DNA from: DASZCR01 sp035942915
Lineage (GTDB): Bacteria > Acidobacteriota > Blastocatellia > Pyrinomonadales > Pyrinomonadaceae
NCBI GenBank assembly: GCA_035942915.1
Contig: DASZCR010000156.1
Coordinates: forward strand, 1 to 10,348
DNA: 10,348 bases
Direction of reading: 5' to 3'
Shown: in pieces, positions 6,870 through 10,348 of the stretch
Layout: every line of letters starts with the position of its first letter
Position numbering within the stretch: position 1 is the first letter of the stretch
Made by a program: the position numbers and the translations under genes
The notes under the pieces: model-generated
Databases searched by the model: none
The model's input: the letters and a program-made list of their open reading frames with translations, nothing else
What the model was told of the DNA's origin: nothing

Positions 6870-7763
6870 TTACTGCGACCTGAGATTTCTCTCGAAGAAG
6901 TCGAGGATGCGCCGTTCGTAGTCCGCGCCGACGAGCGCATGTAAGTCTTGATGATGCGCGCCCTCGACCGGCCAGAACTCTTTGGGTTCGCGCGCGGCCT
7001 CGAAGAGTTGCCGCGACTCTGCGAGCGTCGTGTGCCGGTCTTGCGCGCCCGCGATAAAGAGTTTCGGTGCGCCGAGTTGGCGTGCGCGGTCGATGGGACG
7101 CATGCTCTCCGGCGAGACGCCGAGGCGCGGCTTCAACTGCCACGAAAGAATCGGTGTCAACGCACCCGCCCAGTCGCCGAAGCGCATCGTCAGGCGATTG
7201 GTGATGGCCTCGTTGATGGTCGGGTAGACCATCTCAAGAACGAAGGCATCAGCGTCGAGCGGAGGCGTCGAGAGCAGCGCCGCCGCCCCTCCCATCGAGA
7301 CGCCGAAGACGCCGACGCGTTCGCCCGGCGCGGCCGCACGCATGAACCTGACGGCCGCACGCGCGTCCATGCTTTCGAGATGGCCGAACGTGATGCGCTC
7401 GCCCTTGCTCTCGCCGTGCGCCTGAAAGTCAAAGAGCAGCGCCGTGTAGCCTGCGCGTGAGAGGAAACGCGCCCGCCCGACCATGCTCGCGCGCGTCGAG
7501 CGCAGACCGTGCATCAGGACGACCGCGCCCCCGCCCGCTCTGCCCTCGACGAGCCAACCGCGAATCGTCGCGCCCGACTCGCTTGCAAACTCTACCGCAC
7601 GCCCCTGCAAGTCTTCAGGCAGAGCGCCGACCGGCTGGTTGACCGGCGCGCTGAGGACACTGCCGACGACCCACGCGACCGTGAGGGCGGCAAGCAGCGC
7701 CGTCAGCGCGAAGGCGGCGATGAGCCTGCGTCTTAACTTTGGAGAGCGCGTGCTGCCCTGCAT
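6870..7763 (-). CDS. Membrane-anchored alpha/beta hydrolase
   Basis: The 297-residue protein has a basic N-terminus, one transmembrane helix (about 13-37) and an alpha/beta-hydrolase domain. The domain shows VVLMHGLRST (oxyanion HG at 85-86), FDFQAHGES, the nucleophile elbow GVSMGG (S156), AGAQDRHT (D242) and EGAHHQD (H270), a complete triad. This is the layout of the BAAT/acyltransferase-like and DUF-type serine hydrolases found in many membranes; esterase or peptidase-like activity is possible but not assignable. ATG 7761-7763 is chosen. A GTG at 7821-7823 would add 20 residues, but nothing in them is family-like and no ribosome binding site precedes it. The purine-rich AGAAGGA lies too far (about 18 bases) upstream of the ATG, so initiation is probably weak. 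It is the first gene of the cluster. Confidence 0.85.
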   Translation of the reverse strand: MQGSTRSPKLRRRLIAAFALTALLAALTVAWVVGSVLSAPVNQPVGALPEDLQGRAVEFASESGATIRGWLVEGRAGGGAVVLMHGLRSTRASMVGRARFLSRAGYTALLFDFQAHGESKGERITFGHLESMDARAAVRFMRAAAPGERVGVFGVSMGGAAALLSTPPLDADAFVLEMVYPTINEAITNRLTMRFGDWAGALTPILSWQLKPRLGVSPESMRPIDRARQLGAPKLFIAGAQDRHTTLAESRQLFEAAREPKEFWPVEGAHHQDLHALVGADYERRILDFFERNLRSQ

Positions 7764-7851
7764 CTGTTCGTTTCGGTGAATCCTTCTGACTAACGAATGT
7801 GAAGGGAGCGAAGTATGACACACAGAGCGCGCTGCCGAGAAGACCGTCGGG

Positions 7852-7894
7852 AAACGAGAAAGGGGAGAGACTCGCCCTCAGCGAATCTCTCCCC
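7852..7894 (-). terminator. Rho-independent terminator of the CsbD/YflT stress gene
   Basis: On the minus strand GGGGAGAGA pairs with TCTCTCCCC (plus 7886-7894 with 7862-7870). The helix continues inward through one G-U wobble and TCGC/GCGA to a 5-nt loop, giving about 14 pairs. TTTCTCG follows. On the plus strand the wobble would be a C-A mismatch, so the hairpin fits minus-strand transcription. It lies about 50 bases after the stress gene stop and separates it from the operon. Confidence 0.8.
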
Positions 7895-7945
7895 CGAATG
7901 AAAACTCCCGCAGACGCGTCTGCCCGACGCGTGCATCGAGGAGGC

Positions 7946-8677
7946 TTATCTGTAGACGTGCTCGCCGCGATGCGTGCGAAACTCGTTCTCGAAGTACTCC
8001 GCGTCCTCGTCCGTGCGCGAGTTGACGCCCATCACGATGCCGCCGTTGCGAACGCCTTCGTCGTAAACTCTGGCGCGGTCTTCCGGAATGCCTGAGCCGA
8101 CGAGCGCGCCGATGAGACCGCCCGTCGCGCCGCCCGCGCCCGCACCGGCAAGCGCCGCCGCCAGCGGCCCGGCGATGACGAGGCCGACGCCGGGCAGTAC
8201 GACCTGTGTGCCGATGGCAGCGATAGCGCCGAGAATCGCGCCGGTCGTGCCGCCGATGGCCGCGCCCGCGCCTGCGCCTTCAAGCGCCTTGCTGCCGAGG
8301 TCTGTGTCTTCCTCTTTGAAGTGTCGCTTGCGTGTCTCATCCGACATCAGCAGGTTAACGTCGTCCTTGCTGTAGCCGCGCGAGTGGAGCGAGCGATAAG
8401 CGTTCTCGGCGCTCTCACGGTCGCGGAAAAGTCCTGTGACGGTGCGGCTGCGCGCAGCGGCCGTGCCCGTTGCAGTGCTCGTCGCCGTGCCGGTCGAAGT
8501 GCCGAAGACACTGTTGGCCTCCTGCCGAGCGTTGCCTTCAGCGTTCTCGCGTTCGCCCTCGCGTTCGAGAGATTCGTTGCCGGTCAGAGAGCCTGCGGCA
8601 TCCTTCGCCGCGCCCGTCGCGCGCTCGCCGAAGGCCGCCGCCTCCTCGCCCAAACCACCCTTCCGATGCTCACTCAT
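7946..8677 (-). CDS. CsbD-like / general stress protein 17M-like (YflT) fusion with glycine zipper
   Basis: The 243-residue protein joins three parts. Residues 19-52 resemble a CsbD-like domain (ATGAAKDAAGSLTGNESLE, then EREN AEGNARQ). Residues 53-77 are a low-complexity Ser/Thr/Ala/Gly linker. Residues 78-120 (TVTGLFRDRESAENAYRSL, then GYSKDDVNLLMSDETRK) match the N-terminal half of the YflT/general stress 17M domain. A long glycine-zipper insert (128-198) follows, rich in GAGAG and AIGG, which is likely membrane-associating. Then GIPEDRARVYDEGVRNGGIVM resumes the domain with its usual GIPEDxAxxYxxGVxxG end. CsbD and YflT are stress-induced in Bacillus; a role in desiccation or osmotic stress is inferred. 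ATG 8675-8677 has AGGAG about 11 bases upstream. The terminator at 7852-7894 supports a monocistronic transcript. Confidence 0.8.
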   Translation of the reverse strand: MSEHRKGGLGEEAAAFGERATGAAKDAAGSLTGNESLEREGERENAEGNARQEANSVFGTSTGTATSTATGTAAARSRTVTGLFRDRESAENAYRSLHSRGYSKDDVNLLMSDETRKRHFKEEDTDLGSKALEGAGAGAAIGGTTGAILGAIAAIGTQVVLPGVGLVIAGPLAAALAGAGAGGATGGLIGALVGSGIPEDRARVYDEGVRNGGIVMGVNSRTDEDAEYFENEFRTHRGEHVYR

Positions 8678-8722
8678 AATATGTCTCTCTCCTTTCGAAA
8701 CTTCTCATCAACAAAAGAGTTC

Positions 8723-8745
8723 GTCGCGCAACTCGCGTGCGCGAC
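8723..8745. repeat. Perfect 8-bp inverted repeat upstream of the stress gene
   Basis: GTCGCGCA (8723-8730) and TGCGCGAC (8738-8745) are perfect inverted copies separated by 7 bases. The repeat lies 46-68 bases upstream of the stress gene start, where an operator or 5'-UTR hairpin would be expected. No T run follows on either strand, so it is not a terminator. Confidence 0.4.
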
Positions 8746-8869
8746 CGTATCGGCCGCCGCCGACATGGTCGTGCAACGTCTCGTCACGCTGTACGATTTC
8801 GCGTCTGAAAAACGCCTTTCCGAAGCTGTTTGGGCAAGCGGCGTGCCGCCGACCGGCGCACGAAGACTT

Positions 8870-8898
8870 TTGCAAATCAAACTGAATCCGCGTATGAT
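8870..8898 (+). promoter_or_regulatory. Candidate sigma-70 promoter for the substrate-binding lipoprotein gene
   Basis: TTGCAA (8870-8875, four of six to consensus) is separated by 17 bases from TATGAT (8893-8898, five of six). It points at the lipoprotein gene and would give a 5' leader of about 190 nt. No better pair was seen in the region. Confidence 0.4.
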
Positions 8899-9042
8899 TC
8901 CGGCCATCCTAGCAGTTTAATTTTCGCTTCATCCTGAAAAGCACGGCCTTAGTAAAACGGAACTCGAAGCCTTGACGCCTCAAGACGCCTCCGGCGTGTC
9001 TGTGGCGACCGTTGGTCGACAACCTTCTAACGCGGAAAGGAG

Positions 9043-9083
9043 CGCCGGGCGATGTGACGTGCCGCAGCACGGCTCGCCCGGTG
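9043..9083 (+). promoter_or_regulatory. Nested hairpin in the lipoprotein leader
   Basis: CCGGGCG (9045-9051) pairs perfectly with CGCCCGG (9075-9081). The helix extends outward by one wobble and one further pair to 9043/9083. Inside, CGTGC (9058-9062) pairs with GCACG (9067-9071) around a CGCA loop. A strong ribosome binding site, GGAAAGGAG (9034-9042), abuts the 5' side of the stem. Confidence 0.45.
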
Positions 9084-9089
9084 TGCTGA
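9054..9089 (+). CDS. Possible 11-residue leader peptide upstream of the lipoprotein gene
   Basis: GTG 9054-9056 opens a frame encoding MTCRSTARPVC and stopping at TGA 9087-9089, seven bases before the lipoprotein ATG. The best ribosome binding site in the leader, GGAAAGGAG at 9034-9042, stands 11 bases before this GTG, while the lipoprotein ATG has none of its own. Coupling through this short frame is therefore possible. An alternative ATG at 9052 is followed at once by TGA. The frame lies inside the hairpin and is too short to judge by composition, so this is tentative. Confidence 0.2.
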   Translation: MTCRSTARPVC

Positions 9090-9096
9090 ACGAAGC

Positions 9097-10348
9097 ATGA
9101 AAAAACTCGCAACCCTTATCTTCGCAATACTGTTGAGCATCGCTCTCGTCACCGGCGGATGCGCCACCGGCGGGCCGGGGACGACCGGCGACCGGGTCAA
9201 AATCGGCGTCTTCATGTCGCTGACAGGAAGCACCGCCAACTTCGGCATCTCCTCGACGAACGGCATCAAGATGGCTGCCGACGAGGCCAACGCCACCGGC
9301 GGCATCAACGGCAAGCAGATTGAGTTGCTCGTGCAGGACGACCGCTCGGACGCGACTGAAGCGGCCAACATCGTCACCAAGTTCGTCTCGCAGGACGGCG
9401 TCCACGCCATCCTCGGCGAAGTCGCCAGTTCGCGCTCGCTGGCCGCCGCGCCGATTGCACAGAACGCCAAGATTCCGATGCTCACGCCCTCATCTACCAA
9501 CCCGCAGGTGACGCGCGCCGGAGACTTCATCTTCCGCAGTTGCTTCATCGACCCCGTGCAGGGCGCAGCCATCGCGCAGTTTGCCGCCCGCAGCCTCAAC
9601 GCCAAACGCGGCGCGCTGATGGTTGACCGCAAGAACGACTACTCGACCGGTCTCGAAAAAGTCATCTCCGAAGTCTTCACGCGTCTCGGCGGACAGATTG
9701 TCGTCACGCAGTCCTACTCGGAAGGCGACCAAGACTTCAACGCGCAGATTACTTCAATCAAGGGCGCCAACCCTGACGTGGTCTTCGTTCCCGGTTACTA
9801 CGGCGATGTCGGCCTCTTTGCCAAGCAGGCGCGCGACCAGGGCTTGACCGTCCCGCTCGTCGGCGGCGATGGTTGGGATTCGCCGAGTCTCTACCAGATT
9901 GGCGGCGCGGCGATTGAAGGCAGCTATTTCACCAACCACTACTCGCCCAACGACGCCGACTCGCGCGTGCAGAAGTTCGTCAACGACTACAAGGCGCGCT
10001 ACGGCCAAGTGCCCGACGCGCTCGCCGCCACCGCCTACGACGCCGCGCTCATCATGTTTGACGCCATCAAGCGCGCCAACTCTTTAGACGGCACGGCCAT
10101 CCGCAACGCGCTCGCCGCGACCAAAGACTTCCCCGGCGTGACGGGGACGGTCTCCTTCAACGCCGACCGTGACGCCGTCAAGCCTATCGTGATGATTAAG
10201 ATTGAGCCGGGCGGGCGTCTGACCGTGCAGGAGCGCGTGCAGGTGGAAGGAGCGGCCATGCCGACGGCAAGCACTTCGCCCGCGCCCGGCGCGACGAACA
10301 CGAACACGAACACCAACGCGAACACAAGTACGAACACCAACGCGAACA
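9097..10348 (+). CDS. ABC transporter substrate-binding lipoprotein, branched-chain amino-acid type (3' end beyond window)
   Basis: The frame opens at ATG 9097-9099 and is still open after 417 codons. It begins with a lipoprotein signal peptide (MKKLATLIFAILLSIALVTGG) with Cys at 22; the -3 residue is Thr rather than Leu. After a short linker comes a periplasmic-binding-protein type 1 fold: VKIGVFMSLTG, GIKMAADEANATGGINGKQI, VQDDRSDATEAANIVTKFV, LGEVASSRSLAAAPIAQNAK, IPMLTPSSTNPQVT. Then NDYSTGLEKVISEVFTRLGG and NPDVVFVPGYYGDVGLFAKQ are typical of LivJ/LivK-like and amide-binding receptors. Such proteins capture amino acids or similar ligands for an ABC importer; the exact ligand is unknown. 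The domain seems complete by about residue 385, after which a low-complexity tail follows. No ribosome binding site stands at the usual distance. Permease and ATPase genes may follow beyond the window. Confidence 0.9.
   Translation, partial: MKKLATLIFAILLSIALVTGGCATGGPGTTGDRVKIGVFMSLTGSTANFGISSTNGIKMAADEANATGGINGKQIELLVQDDRSDATEAANIVTKFVSQDGVHAILGEVASSRSLAAAPIAQNAKIPMLTPSSTNPQVTRAGDFIFRSCFIDPVQGAAIAQFAARSLNAKRGALMVDRKNDYSTGLEKVISEVFTRLGGQIVVTQSYSEGDQDFNAQITSIKGANPDVVFVPGYYGDVGLFAKQARDQGLTVPLVGGDGWDSPSLYQIGGAAIEGSYFTNHYSPNDADSRVQKFVNDYKARYGQVPDALAATAYDAALIMFDAIKRANSLDGTAIRNALAATKDFPGVTGTVSFNADRDAVKPIVMIKIEPGGRLTVQERVQVEGAAMPTASTSPAPGATNTNTNTNANTSTNTNAN
10294..10348 (+). repeat. Asn/Thr codon repeat encoding the C-terminal tail of the lipoprotein
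   Basis: Codons ACG/ACC and AAC alternate from 10294 to the window end, with a few GCG, ACA and AGT codons, encoding a TNTNTNTNANTSTNTNAN-like tail. It follows a Pro/Ser/Thr/Ala linker from about residue 388. Because the repeat unit is in frame, slippage would change tail length by whole residues. Its full length is hidden by the window edge. Confidence 0.75.

Larger units (their letters stand above)
1578..7763 (-). other. Predicted five-gene operon
   Basis: Five minus-strand genes follow one another with gaps of 25, 4 and 6 bases and one 11-base overlap: hydrolase, PLP decarboxylase, S9 peptidase, Dabb protein, PHP protein. No terminator-like hairpin was seen between them. The hairpin at 1530-1560 lies just after the last stop and a clear terminator at 7852-7894 lies upstream of the first gene. 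No convincing promoter was found in 7764-7851. Confidence 0.65.
8678..9096. other. Long divergent intergenic region with candidate leader elements
   Basis: The 419 bases between the stress gene and the substrate-binding lipoprotein hold no convincing protein gene. They contain the inverted repeat at 8723-8745, a candidate plus-strand promoter at 8870-8898 and a structured leader with a possible short upstream reading frame at 9034-9096. A duplicated GACGCCT (8974-8980 and 8984-8990) can pair in alternative ways with GGCGT at 8993-8997. The stretch 8746-8869 shows nothing recognisable. Confidence 0.6.

Noticed and set aside
6845..6940. N-terminal extension of the decarboxylase to 6940
   Set aside because: The added 32 residues overlap the hydrolase gene and do not resemble the family. 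The ATG at 6844 gives the usual start.
7764..7823. N-terminal extension of the hydrolase to GTG 7823
   Set aside because: There is no ribosome binding site, and the extra residues add nothing family-like. The ATG at 7763 gives a normal basic N-terminus before the membrane helix.
8674..8907. Minus-strand open frame of 77 codons upstream of the stress gene
   Set aside because: It overlaps the stress gene start, contains the inverted repeat and candidate promoter, and its product looks random.
8321..8920. Plus-strand open frame of 199 codons covering the stress gene start and part of the intergenic region
   Set aside because: More than half is antisense to the well-supported stress gene, and the translation has no domain-like character.
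8907..9096. Known riboswitch in the lipoprotein leader
   Set aside because: The leader was compared by eye with consensus elements of the common classes I know (c-di-GMP, TPP, cobalamin, SAH, ZTP, fluoride, guanidine). None was recognised, so no riboswitch is called.

Overview
The window is a GC-rich bacterial chromosome segment with very tight gene packing on the minus strand. No rRNA, tRNA, CRISPR array, transposase or phage gene is visible. Periplasmic serine proteases, an S9 peptidase with a beta-propeller, a CsbD/general-stress fusion and a lipoprotein ending in an Asn/Thr-rich tail together recall Acidobacteriota, perhaps the Blastocatellia/Pyrinomonadales group. That placement is inference from gene content and style only.

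Layout, left to right. (1) 1-225, minus: the first 75 codons of an ECF-type sigma factor, cut by the window edge. It is preceded by a structured leader (226-308) with a tandem 9-mer repeat and a hairpin whose loop can pair with either repeat copy. (2) 480-1166, minus: a small secreted trypsin-like protease. (3) 1343-1570, plus: an intergenic transcription unit with a near-consensus sigma-70 promoter, about 190 nt of nested helices with a possible pseudoknot, and a Rho-independent terminator. This is the best candidate for an undescribed element. (4) 7763 down to 1578, minus: five closely spaced genes that look like one operon. In transcription order they are a membrane-anchored alpha/beta hydrolase, a group II PLP-dependent amino-acid decarboxylase, an exported S9 prolyl-oligopeptidase-family peptidase, a Dabb-domain protein and a membrane-anchored PHP metallohydrolase. 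(5) 7946-8677, minus: a stress protein with its own terminator. (6) 8678-9096: a long divergent intergenic region with a candidate plus-strand promoter and a structured leader. (7) 9097 to the window end, plus: a branched-chain-amino-acid-type ABC substrate-binding lipoprotein, still open at the edge.

How the genes might work together: in the five-gene operon an exported peptidase would release amino acids or dipeptides and the cytoplasmic decarboxylase could convert an aromatic amino acid to its amine. The hydrolase, Dabb and PHP proteins have no assignable substrate, so a shared pathway is only a hypothesis. The substrate-binding lipoprotein suggests amino-acid uptake nearby, but no permease or ATPase gene lies in this window.
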